Shown here: piece after piece, positions 1 to 7,128 of the stretch | How the letters are laid out: each line of letters starts with the position of its first letter | Position numbering within the stretch: position 1 is the first letter of the stretch | From: JBEKYH01 sp049511115 | Lineage (GTDB): Bacteria; Planctomycetota; Phycisphaerae; Tepidisphaerales; Tepidisphaeraceae | Assembly (NCBI GenBank): GCA_049511115.1 | Contig: JBEKYH010000057.1 | Location: forward strand, 1-15,206 | Direction: 5' to 3' | Length of the DNA: 15,206 bases | The notes under the pieces: model-generated | What the model was told of the DNA's origin: nothing | The model's database searches: none | The model's input: only the letters and a program-made list of their open reading frames with translations | Made by a program: the position numbers and the translations under genes

Positions 1-1094
1 TCCTCGTCGTGCATCAACCCCTGGAAGCCCACCTCGCACAACCCATAGAACTGCGTCACGCTCCCGCTGGTCACAAACTTCTGCGACGCGGTCGTCGGAG
101 CATAGCAGAACGGATCGTTGCCCCCGGCGCTGAAATACACCGTCCTCTGGCCGTAAGCGGTGTACTCATAGCGCTCGGTAAGCGTTCCTGACGAATTAAC
201 CAACCCCAACACATTCCAATTCGCATCGCACATCGCCCAATACGGCGTATCACAGGTGGATTGCGTCGATGGACTGCTGTTGAGCGAAACCTGGATCAGG
301 TCGTCAATGTACTGCGCGCCCCAGATGAACTGCTTAACCGTCATCCCAGAGCCATTTTGCTCCTCGACGACACTGTCGCCATCCAGATAGTAATTAAGCG
401 TGCCATCCCAAGAGCCGGTGTCGCTCACCGTCTTGACGATCCGCCGCCCCAGCGCATCGTAACTCGTCGTGCTGGACACCTGCCCCGTGCAAGCTCCGCC
501 GACACTGCTCGAACACGCATGCGCCACCGTCTTCAATCGGTTCCACGCATCGTACGTGTACGCCTGCAGGCCGTCGTAGGTCTGGTTGCCGTTGTTGTCG
601 CTGGTCAGCGTGTCGTCGGCATAGTAGCTCCCGTCCAGCGTGAAGTTTTCCGTCGCTTCAGTAATATCAAACGCGCTGGTGCTGGTGTCCCAGCTCTTGA
701 GGGTCAAGTCGCCTACCTGTGAGTAGTACCCCCCAAACGCCGGCAAAAAACCGATCCTTCCGCCGGTGGTGCGTACGCTGGTTGTACTCAATTCGGGGCT
801 TGAGGAGATCGCCGACCAGGCGCTCTCCGTAGGCGGCGTGCTGGTCCCGGCGATCTGCCAGACGTTTAGCAGCCTGTGGCAAAAGTCGCGCGGGCCAGGC
901 TCGTGTCTTTCGGCCGCGTGCTTCGTTGCTCCTCGTCGCCGTATATCCTTACGAATACGCCTCGTCGTCGCGCCTCGCCCGCGGCCGAAATCCACGTCGC
1001 CTGACCGCGCGGGACTTTTGCCACAGGCTGCCAGGGTCGTGCCGTCGAATTGGACGCGGTTCCGGGTCACCACTCTTGGATTATAACTCTCCAT
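1..1094 (-). CDS. Rhs/YD-repeat protein, 3' part runs off the left edge; start uncertain
   Basis: The minus frame whose codons begin at position 59, 479 and so on is open from 1283 to the window edge. It reads as Rhs/YD-repeat protein: YDAWNRLKTV near 554-525, YDALGRRIVKTVSD near 461-420, then YYLDGDSVVEE, ERYEYTAYGQR and, at the edge, GLCEVGFQGLMHDEE. The last matches the start of the Rhs core, where a GLYYNRARY-type stretch would follow outside the window. Such proteins are usually large, secreted or surface-exposed beta-shell proteins, sometimes delivering C-terminal toxins. Family resemblance is convincing only from about 750 down to 1. The sole upstream in-frame ATG is at 1094, has no clear Shine-Dalgarno, and the first 110 or so codons overlap a palindrome and read as low-complexity R/G/A-rich sequence. 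The gene may therefore be a 5'-truncated remnant or start elsewhere. Family call firm, start weak. Confidence 0.6.
   Translation of the reverse strand, partial: MESYNPRVVTRNRVQFDGTTLAACGKSPARSGDVDFGRGRGATTRRIRKDIRRRGATKHAAERHEPGPRDFCHRLLNVWQIAGTSTPPTESAWSAISSSPELSTTSVRTTGGRIGFLPAFGGYYSQVGDLTLKSWDTSTSAFDITEATENFTLDGSYYADDTLTSDNNGNQTYDGLQAYTYDAWNRLKTVAHACSSSVGGACTGQVSSTTSYDALGRRIVKTVSDTGSWDGTLNYYLDGDSVVEEQNGSGMTVKQFIWGAQYIDDLIQVSLNSSPSTQSTCDTPYWAMCDANWNVLGLVNSSGTLTERYEYTAYGQRTVYFSAGGNDPFCYAPTTASQKFVTSGSVTQFYGLCEVGFQGLMHDE
869..1031. repeat. 163-bp imperfect palindrome (foldback or MITE-like element)
   Basis: The outer arms are a perfect 18-bp inverted repeat: gcagcctgtggcaaaagt at 869-886 and its complement at 1014-1031. 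Pairing resumes inward with CGTG/CACG (902-905 with 993-996), an 11-bp perfect block tttcggccgcg (908-918 with 980-990) and cgtat/atacg (940-944 with 955-959). The whole segment could fold into one long interrupted hairpin. It contains no transposase. Such structure fits a non-autonomous mobile or REP/BIME-like repeat, but copy number cannot be judged from one window. Confidence 0.7.
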
Positions 1095-1745
1095 TTTCGC
1101 GCCGCGTAGGAAAATCCGCCCCCGCTTTAGTCGGTTCCGATCTGTCCGGTTGGGCGCTGATCCTCGTACGCCTGGCGCGGAATCCAGAAGGGTAATTCGG
1201 AGGGGGTTTATTTCTTGATGGACAGTTTCGCTTTCAGATTGTAAATTGATTGCCGGACGTGAAGGTTCCAGGGGAGGAGCCGGCTAGCGGCGCGAAGCCT
1301 CCTTAAACTCCTTTCGTCACTTGGCGGCGGATGCCGCCTAAAATGTGGGTGTACCAGAACTAACAGCAGGCGGTGAACGTATAAACTGTTGTTGTTTCAA
1401 GGATACCCAATCGGCGGGCCAAGCCTGCCGTACCCGAACGAGCCAGGCTCGGCCGCGGAGAGGCTTAGCCTTATCCGCGGTCTGTCAGGACGCGGATTGA
1501 ACGATTGGCGAGTGGCGAGCGGCCCAGAAGTGGGTTGACGTAAGCCGGGCCGGTCGTAGCCGTTCGGAGTGCTTGTTGTTTCGCCGGATTGCGCCCGGAT
1601 GCGCAGTGCCGGCGCTCAACCGACTCCCGCCTACCCCCGCCCGCGTTGGCCCGATAACGCCGCCGAAGCTGATCCCCTCCAATCCGGTTCCTGATCTGAC
1701 CGACGCTTGTGATGGACGCCGCTTAAATTTCGCACTGGAGCACGC
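1095..1745. other. Intergenic stretch with hairpins, no recognisable gene
   Basis: No open frame here gives a recognisable protein. Two compact hairpins are visible: ggcggc/gccgcc around a 4-base loop at 1323-1338, and the stronger one at 1453-1480. Neither is followed by a T-run, so neither looks like a simple intrinsic terminator. A TATAAA hexamer lies at 1380-1385 without a convincing -35 partner. The sequence just before prkA contains its ribosome binding site (GGAG, 1736-1739). No confident promoter for prkA was found. Confidence 0.5.
1453..1480. repeat. Hairpin, 7-bp stem with inner 4-bp stem
   Basis: ccgcgga at 1453-1459 pairs perfectly with tccgcgg at 1474-1480, and inside it aggc (1461-1464) pairs with gcct (1468-1471) around a 3-base loop. 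It lies 266 bp before the prkA start. No T-run follows on either strand, so it may be a structured leader element, part of a repeat, or chance in GC-rich DNA. Confidence 0.4.
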
Positions 1746-3821
1746 ATGCCAACGAAACCCAATTCCCTGGTGAGCCTGATCGAACGGAAGCTGGATGTCT
1801 CCCATTTTCGCGAGCAGCATTGGGAAGGCACGCTGGCTGAGTATCTCGAGATCGTGCAGGAAAATCCGAGCGTGGCGCGCAACGCTTTTCAGCGCGTCTA
1901 TGACATGATCCTCAGTTACGGCTCGGAGACTTACACGCAATTCAAGCAGGAATACAACCGGTACAAGTTTTTTGCCGACCCGATCGACAATGGCGCCGAC
2001 GCCATCTACGGGCTGGAGCGGCCGCTCATGCAGCTTGTCGATTTCTTCAAATCGGCGGCGCAAGGGTATGGAACGGAAAAGCGCATTCTCCTGCTGCATG
2101 GTCCGGTCGGGTCGAGCAAGTCCACCATGGCACGGCTGCTGAAAAAGGGGCTGGAGAATTACAGCAAGACGGACAGCGGCAAATGCTACACCTACATGTG
2201 GCGCACCCCCGGCCGTCCCGGCGTGCGCGATGAAGGGGAGACATACGTTGAATGCCCGATGCACGAGGAGCCGCTGCTGCTGATCCCGCGCGAGGCGCGA
2301 GCCGAAGTGCTGGAGGCGATCAATGAGAAGCTGCCGGAGGGGCGGCGCATCCGCCTTTATGGCGAGATTTGCCCCTTCTGCCGGCGCGTGTTTGCCGACC
2401 TCATGGAAGAATGCGGCGGCGATTGGCGCAAGGCGATCGACCACGTGCGCGTGAAGCGGCTGATCTTGTCGGAGAAGGATCGCCGCGGCATCGGGACGTT
2501 CCAGCCCAAGGATGAGAAAAATCAGGATTCGACGGAACTGACGGGCGACATTAATTATCGCAAGATCGCCGAATACGGGAGCGATTCCGATCCGCGCGCG
2601 TTTAACTTTGACGGCGAACTGAACATTGCCAATCGCGGGATTGTTGAGTTCATCGAAGTGCTCAAGCTTGATGTGGCGTTCCTTTACGATCTCCTGGGCG
2701 CGAGCCAGGAGCATCTGATCAAGCCGAAGAAGTTTGCCCAGACGTACATCGACGAGGTGATTCTCGGGCACACCAACGAACCGGAATACAAGAAGCTTCA
2801 GGGCAATGAGATGATGGAGGCGTTCCGCGACCGCACCATCAAGATCGATGTTCCGTACAACATCCGCCTGGACGACGAAATCCGCATTTACATGAAGGAT
2901 TTTGGGCCGGAGAAGATCAAGGGCATTCACATCGCGCCGCATACGATTGAGGTGGCGGCGATGTGGGCGGTGCTGACGCGGCTGAGCGACCCCAAGAAGC
3001 CGGGCATCACCAAACTGCAAAAGCTCAAGCTGTACAACGGCAAGAGCATTCCGGGATTCACTGAAGACTCCATCAAGGAATTGAAGGAAGAGTCTCCGCG
3101 CGAAGGCATGGGCGGGATCAGCCCGCGGTATATCCAGGACAAGATCAGTAACGCGCTGGTGAGTCATCAGGCGCAGATCGACAAGTCGGTGAATCCGTTC
3201 ATGGTGATGAACGAACTGGAGACGGGCCTGAGCCATCACTCGCTGATTACCGACGAGGAATTGAAGAAGCAGTACAAGGAGATGCTGGCCGTCGTGCGCG
3301 AGGAATATGAGGACATCCTGAAATTCGAGGTGCAGCGGGCCATCAGCGCCGATGAGGATGCGATCAAGCGATTGGCGGCCAATTACATTGAGAATGTCAG
3401 GGCGTACACGCAGCACGAGCGGGTGCGCAATCGCTATACCGGCCGCGACGAGGACCCGGATGAGCGGCTCATGCGCAGCATCGAGGACAAGATCGATATC
3501 CCCGAGGCCCGCAAGGACGATTTCCGGCAGGAGATCATGAATTACATCGGCGCCCTGGCCCTCGATGGAAAGCGGTTTGAATACAACACCAATGCGCGGC
3601 TGTTGAAGGCGTTGGAGCGGAAACTGTTTGAGGATCAGCGCGATACGATCAAGCTGAAAAACCTGGTGTCGTCGGTCGTGGATGACGAGACGCAGCAGAA
3701 GATCGATGTGGTCAAGCAGCGGCTCATCAAGCAGTTTGGCTACAACGAGACCAGCGCGACGGACGTGCTGAATTATGTGGCCAGCATGTTTGCGCGGGGG
3801 GATAGTAAGCAGGAGGAGTAG
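1746..3821 (+). CDS. prkA: PrkA/YeaG-type serine protein kinase (AAA+)
   Basis: This 691-residue protein is the size of known PrkA proteins (about 630-690). It has the family's order: an N-terminal region, a P-loop ATPase domain with Walker A GPVGSSKS at residues 119-126, the CPMHEEP and CPFCR cysteine motifs in the middle, and a C-terminal kinase-type region with NPFMVMNELETGLSHHSLI. The last glycine of the classical GKS/T loop is serine here, as I recall also from Bacillus-type PrkA. PrkA was described as a soluble serine kinase tied to stress, sporulation or starvation responses; protease-like activity has also been proposed, so its chemistry is not settled. The ATG is preceded by GGAG (1736-1739) at 6-nt spacing. 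The stop lies 6 bp before the next gene, with a DUF444 partner downstream, which supports one operon. Confidence 0.95.
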   Translation: MPTKPNSLVSLIERKLDVSHFREQHWEGTLAEYLEIVQENPSVARNAFQRVYDMILSYGSETYTQFKQEYNRYKFFADPIDNGADAIYGLERPLMQLVDFFKSAAQGYGTEKRILLLHGPVGSSKSTMARLLKKGLENYSKTDSGKCYTYMWRTPGRPGVRDEGETYVECPMHEEPLLLIPREARAEVLEAINEKLPEGRRIRLYGEICPFCRRVFADLMEECGGDWRKAIDHVRVKRLILSEKDRRGIGTFQPKDEKNQDSTELTGDINYRKIAEYGSDSDPRAFNFDGELNIANRGIVEFIEVLKLDVAFLYDLLGASQEHLIKPKKFAQTYIDEVILGHTNEPEYKKLQGNEMMEAFRDRTIKIDVPYNIRLDDEIRIYMKDFGPEKIKGIHIAPHTIEVAAMWAVLTRLSDPKKPGITKLQKLKLYNGKSIPGFTEDSIKELKEESPREGMGGISPRYIQDKISNALVSHQAQIDKSVNPFMVMNELETGLSHHSLITDEELKKQYKEMLAVVREEYEDILKFEVQRAISADEDAIKRLAANYIENVRAYTQHERVRNRYTGRDEDPDERLMRSIEDKIDIPEARKDDFRQEIMNYIGALALDGKRFEYNTNARLLKALERKLFEDQRDTIKLKNLVSSVVDDETQQKIDVVKQRLIKQFGYNETSATDVLNYVASMFARGDSKQEE

Positions 3822-3827
3822 GAAGGG

Positions 3828-4052
3828 ATGTTTGGAAGCAAGAGAAGGTCGGGTTTCTCATTGGTGCTGGCCGGTGCGGCGGGGATTGTCTTTTTCATGG
3901 AGACCGAGCCGCGCTCCAGGTTCGGGCATTGGATCGGTAGCGTCAGCGTGGACATCGCCAATCAGGCTTGGATCGGCACGGTGGTTGGTCTGGGCGGGTC
4001 AGTGGTGACCCTCCTGATCGGCGTCTGGTTGTTGACGAGGCGAATGGTTTAA
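3828..4052 (+). CDS. Small two-helix membrane protein between prkA and yeaH
   Basis: This 74-residue protein is not recognised. It starts with a basic stretch (KRR at residues 5-7), then a hydrophobic segment at about 9-24, a polar loop, and a second hydrophobic segment at about 48-69 ending in RRMV. That pattern suggests two membrane helices with a basic cytoplasmic N-terminus. AGGAGGAG at 3811-3818 lies 9 nt before the ATG, inside the end of prkA, so translation is probably coupled. It sits between two genes whose products work together, which suggests a membrane anchor or accessory factor, but this is only inference. Coding is supported by the ribosome binding site, tight packing and clear hydrophobic segments. 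Confidence 0.65.
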   Translation: MFGSKRRSGFSLVLAGAAGIVFFMETEPRSRFGHWIGSVSVDIANQAWIGTVVGLGGSVVTLLIGVWLLTRRMV

Positions 4053-4067
4053 CCGGTGATTGAATAA

Positions 4068-5159
4068 GTGGTCCTTGCCATCGAAAAAGATCATCAGCGC
4101 TTCCGGCAGATCGTGAAAGGCCGGATACGGGAGGACCTGCGCAAGTTCCTCACCAAGGGAGAACTTATCGGCAAGGAAGGCAAGCACCTCATCAGTATTC
4201 CCGTGCGCGGCATCGAATTGCCGCATTTCCGATACGGCGACAACTCCGGCGGCGTGGGCGCGGGCGACGGCAAGGAAGGCGAAGTCGTCGGCAAAGGCAA
4301 GGGCCAGGGCGGCGGCACCGAGCCGGGCGCTCATATGATGGAAGTGGACCTGAGCCTCGACGAGCTGGCGGAGATTCTGGCCGAGGAACTGAAGCTGCCG
4401 CGCATTGAGCCTAAGGGCAAGCACCGCCTCACGACCATCCGCGACAAATACAGCGGCATACGGCGCGTCGGGCCGGAATCGCTGCGGCATTTCAAGCGGT
4501 CATTTCAGGAGGCCCTTAAGCGGCAGATCATGCTGGGGGATTACAACCCCGATGATCCGGTCATTATCCCGCAGCGCAAGGACATCCGCTATCGCTCCTG
4601 GAAGGAAGTCCGCAATCCGCAGAGTAATGCCGTCATCGTATTCATGATGGACGTGTCGGGGTCGATGGGGGAGGAGCAAAAGGAGCTGGTCCGCCTGGAG
4701 AGCTTCTGGATCGACACATGGCTCCGCAAGAATTACGAGGGGATTGAGAGCCGCTACATCGTGCATGACGTGGCGGCCAAGGAGGTGGATAAGAACACCT
4801 TCTACCACTTGCGCGAGGACGGCGGCACGAAGATTTCCAGCGCGTTCCGGTGCTGCAAGGCGTTGCTGGACGCCCATTACAGCCCCCAGGAATGGAACAT
4901 CTACCTCTTCCATTTCAGCGACGGCGACAATTCGTCCGAGGCGGACAGCCGCGACTGCATCAAGCTGCTCAAGGAAACTCTGTTGCCGATGTGCAATATG
5001 TTCGGCTATTGCCAGGTGGCCAGCGCTTACGGCTCGGGGAATTTTATCAACGTGCTCCATGAGCACCTGCGGGGGCATCAAAAGGTGCTGACCAGCCGGG
5101 TGAATTCGAAGGATGATATTTACGATTCGATCAAGACGTTCTTCGGGAAGGGGCATTAG
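4068..5159 (+). CDS. yeaH: YeaH-type DUF444 protein with VWA domain
   Basis: The 363-residue product matches the DUF444/YeaH family. The N-terminus (EKDHQRFRQIVKGRI) is typical, followed by a glycine-rich low-complexity linker at about 57-84 and a von Willebrand A-type domain from about 185. The metal site is visible as D195-V-S-G-S199, with a candidate threonine at T254 (GGTKIS) and SDGDN at 284-288. In Escherichia coli the orthologue is co-expressed with the PrkA orthologue YeaG and both are needed in nitrogen starvation; the molecular role is unknown. The GTG start directly follows an in-frame TAA (4065-4067), so it cannot lie further upstream. The Shine-Dalgarno is weak. The third usual neighbour, a SpoVR family gene, is not present in this window. 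Confidence 0.9.
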   Translation: MVLAIEKDHQRFRQIVKGRIREDLRKFLTKGELIGKEGKHLISIPVRGIELPHFRYGDNSGGVGAGDGKEGEVVGKGKGQGGGTEPGAHMMEVDLSLDELAEILAEELKLPRIEPKGKHRLTTIRDKYSGIRRVGPESLRHFKRSFQEALKRQIMLGDYNPDDPVIIPQRKDIRYRSWKEVRNPQSNAVIVFMMDVSGSMGEEQKELVRLESFWIDTWLRKNYEGIESRYIVHDVAAKEVDKNTFYHLREDGGTKISSAFRCCKALLDAHYSPQEWNIYLFHFSDGDNSSEADSRDCIKLLKETLLPMCNMFGYCQVASAYGSGNFINVLHEHLRGHQKVLTSRVNSKDDIYDSIKTFFGKGH

Positions 5160-5192
5160 GCTGGACGACCAAGGAAGATTTTTACCGCTAAG

Positions 5193-5260
5193 ACGCGAAG
5201 AACGCGAAGAAAGACAAAAGAAGGGACTCACCACAGAGGACACGGAGGACACAGAGGAAA
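5193..5260. repeat. 9-bp-period tandem repeats in the yeaH-sigma spacer
   Basis: Two kinds of 9-mer are tandemly repeated. acgcgaaga occurs twice without a gap (5193-5210). Further on, cagaggaca, cggaggaca and cagaggaaa follow one another (5234-5260). A diverged complementary copy (read on the minus strand as cagaggacg then ccgaggaaa) lies at about 5291-5309, so the spacer can fold back on itself. I recall similar 'ccacagaggacacagagg' intergenic sequences from many environmental bacterial genomes, but cannot verify copy number here. Confidence 0.6.
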
Positions 5261-5305
5261 AACAAAGATCGGATTTAATTTGCAGCTTGATTTCCTCGGC
5301 GTCCT

Positions 5306-5327
5306 CTGCGCCTCTAGCGAGGCGCAG
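5306..5327. repeat. Hairpin, 8-bp perfect stem, 6-base loop
   Basis: ctgcgcct (5306-5313) pairs with aggcgcag (5320-5327) around ctagcg. It lies 146 bp after the yeaH stop and before the sigma gene promoter. There is no T-run directly after it, so a role as terminator for the prkA operon is possible but weakly supported. Confidence 0.4.
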
Positions 5328-5387
5328 CCGAGCGGGCGGTGAATCGGGGCTTCTGAATTCCCTAGCCGTGAATAATCTGGATTTTTC

Positions 5388-5415
5388 TTGACGTTCCCAG
5401 CAAGCAGGCGATAAT
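5388..5415 (+). promoter_or_regulatory. Promoter of the sigma factor gene; transcript probably leaderless
   Basis: TTGACG at 5388-5393 and GATAAT at 5410-5415 are separated by 16 bp and each match the housekeeping consensus at five of six positions. The ATG of the sigma gene is at 5423, only 7 bp after the -10 box, where transcription would be expected to start. No Shine-Dalgarno lies before that ATG, which fits a leaderless mRNA. The start site itself is inferred. Confidence 0.6.
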
Positions 5416-5422
5416 CATTGTC

Positions 5423-7117
5423 ATGGGCAGCTTCCGTATTGCCCAATTGGCGGATTTGGCACGCCAGTTGGAGTTTACGCCTGCGGTCACTCGCGCACGG
5501 CAACTCCTGGCGGCTGAGGAGCTACTTGTACAGCTTGATCCGGCCAAGGCTTATCCCTTCGATTTCATCGTTTTCCGCATCACCGGCTATCATCCCAAGC
5601 GGCCTGTTGGCGTTCACCTCTCCGAGGGGAACGTCCTCTCCGATGACGGGTTTACGGGCCAATTGCTCACGGGCATCGCGTTGCAGCATGACCTGGGATT
5701 GCTGATTGAGAATGTCAGCGAGGGGCTGAATCAATGCACGGATGCCATGCCGTCGGAAGTGCTGGATACGGACGATGTGTGCAGGCATTTCAACGTATCG
5801 GGCAAGTCGATTCAGCGCTGGCGACGGCGCGGATTGGCGGCTCGGCGGTTTATCTTCCCCGACGGCAAAAAGCGCGTCGGCTTCCTGACGGCCAGCGTCG
5901 AGCGGTTCTTTTCCCTGCACCGCGATCGCATTGCCCACGCGGCCAATTTCACCGAGATCGACGAGGGGGAGAATGAGGCGATCCTCCGCGCGGTCCATCG
6001 CTTGGCGCGGCAGGGGGCCTGCACCGACGAAATCTGCGAGCGCGTGGGCCGCCGGCATAATCGTTCGCCGCAGACGATCACGCATCTTTGCCGCCAGGAC
6101 GCGCAGTTTAACAGAGCGACGGCGCCGCTGAGTAAAGAGCAGCAGGAGGAGATCAGCAGCCGGGCAGAGGAAGGCGAGAGCCTGGAAAGTCTGGCGCGGC
6201 GATTTGGCCGGCGGCGCGCGGCCATTTACCGCGCTTTGCGCGCGGCGCGCCTGCAAGCTTTGGCCCGAGGTAAGGCGAGATTCATTGACGATCCGCTTTA
6301 CCATCAACCTGACGCCGCCCAGGCTATCGACGCTATTTTGGCCGCGGCCAGGGGGGAACTCGCCGGCGCCGATCCAGAAGCCAGCCGTATTCCCAGGGAC
6401 CTGCCGCCATACCTGCAAGCGCTTTATAGGCATCCGTTACTCACCGCAGCCCAGGAGCGCGGGCTGTTCCTGAAACTGAATTTCCACAAATTTGAGTTCG
6501 CCGGCATCTTGCGAAAGCTGGAGTTGCGCTGGGTTCATTGGCGCGATCTGCGGCGGCTTGAGGAGTCGATGCAGTTGGCGATTGAGACCAAGAACAAGAT
6601 CGTCGACGCCAATCTGCGGCTGGTTATATCGGTGGCCCGCAAGCACCTGCCCGCGCGCGTGCAGCCGGCCCAGTGCCTGCAGGCTTTGATGGACCTGGTG
6701 AGTGACGGAAATATGGTCCTGATGCGCGCGGTCGACTCTTTTGACTTCCATCGCGGCAATCATTTCAGCAGCTACGCTACGTTTTCGCTGATGAGAGAGT
6801 TTGCCCGGGACCGAGCGTTTCGGCGCACGTCATCCAACCGGCAATTGTCGGTCGAGGTGGCGGATGTGCGGTCCGGCGCCGGGCACGAGGACCTTCTCCG
6901 CCGCGACGAGGTGGGGCAATTGCTGTCGCAGCTTGATGATCGGGAGCAGAGGATTCTGCAGGCGCATTTTGGTCTGGGCGGACGGACTGACCGCTCGACG
7001 TATGTCGAGATCGGCCGCGATCTGGGGTTATCGAAGGAAACGGTGCGCAAGATCGAGCAGACGGCGATTGGCAAGCTGCGCCTGGGGACGATGGAAACGC
7101 CGCAAGCCTCGCTTTAA
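5423..7117 (+). CDS. Sigma-70 family RNA polymerase sigma factor with long HTH-rich N-terminus
   Basis: The 564-residue protein ends in a sigma-70 core. Region 1.2-like sequence spans about 326-360 (YLQALYRHPLLTAAQERGLF). Region 2 spans about 385-470, with NANLRLV-like IVDANLRLVISVARKH and a -10 recognition stretch SFDFHRGNHFSSYATFSLMREF. Region 4 spans about 492-556 (LDDREQRILQAHFGLGG, then LSKETVRKIEQ). Region 3 is short or missing. The first 325 residues are unusual: an uncharacterised segment (1-110), a MerR/excisionase-like HTH (about 115-165, DDVCRHFNVSGKSIQRWRRRG), and two further HTH-like segments (about 190-230 and 250-283). I recall this layout from planctomycete sigma factors. The likely role is promoter selection by RNA polymerase core, with the N-terminus adding DNA or regulator contacts. 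It follows the prkA operon but has its own promoter. Confidence 0.88.
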   Translation: MGSFRIAQLADLARQLEFTPAVTRARQLLAAEELLVQLDPAKAYPFDFIVFRITGYHPKRPVGVHLSEGNVLSDDGFTGQLLTGIALQHDLGLLIENVSEGLNQCTDAMPSEVLDTDDVCRHFNVSGKSIQRWRRRGLAARRFIFPDGKKRVGFLTASVERFFSLHRDRIAHAANFTEIDEGENEAILRAVHRLARQGACTDEICERVGRRHNRSPQTITHLCRQDAQFNRATAPLSKEQQEEISSRAEEGESLESLARRFGRRRAAIYRALRAARLQALARGKARFIDDPLYHQPDAAQAIDAILAAARGELAGADPEASRIPRDLPPYLQALYRHPLLTAAQERGLFLKLNFHKFEFAGILRKLELRWVHWRDLRRLEESMQLAIETKNKIVDANLRLVISVARKHLPARVQPAQCLQALMDLVSDGNMVLMRAVDSFDFHRGNHFSSYATFSLMREFARDRAFRRTSSNRQLSVEVADVRSGAGHEDLLRRDEVGQLLSQLDDREQRILQAHFGLGGRTDRSTYVEIGRDLGLSKETVRKIEQTAIGKLRLGTMETPQASL

Positions 7118-7128
7118 CAACCAATTAG

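Noticed and set aside
261..722. 153-codon plus-strand frame
   Set aside because: The minus strand here encodes unmistakable YD-repeat sequence, so this frame is a shadow.
1323..1338. ggcggc/gccgcc hairpin considered as a terminator
   Set aside because: No T-run on either side and a 6-bp GC stem is expected by chance in DNA of this composition.
1380..1385. TATAAA considered as a -10 box for prkA
   Set aside because: No matching -35 hexamer at 16-18 bp and it lies more than 350 bp before the start codon.
1485..3416. 643-codon open frame on the minus strand opposite prkA
   Set aside because: It lies antisense to a clearly recognisable PrkA protein, its translation shows no family motif, and the high-GC third positions of prkA readily create stop-free antisense frames.
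5193..5315. Period-9 repeats considered as a CRISPR array
   Set aside because: Repeat units are 9 bp and contiguous, with no spacers of constant length and no cas genes nearby.
5522..6433. 303-codon minus-strand frame inside the sigma gene
   Set aside because: Antisense to a recognisable coding region, arginine- and alanine-rich composition, no motif, no ribosome binding signal.
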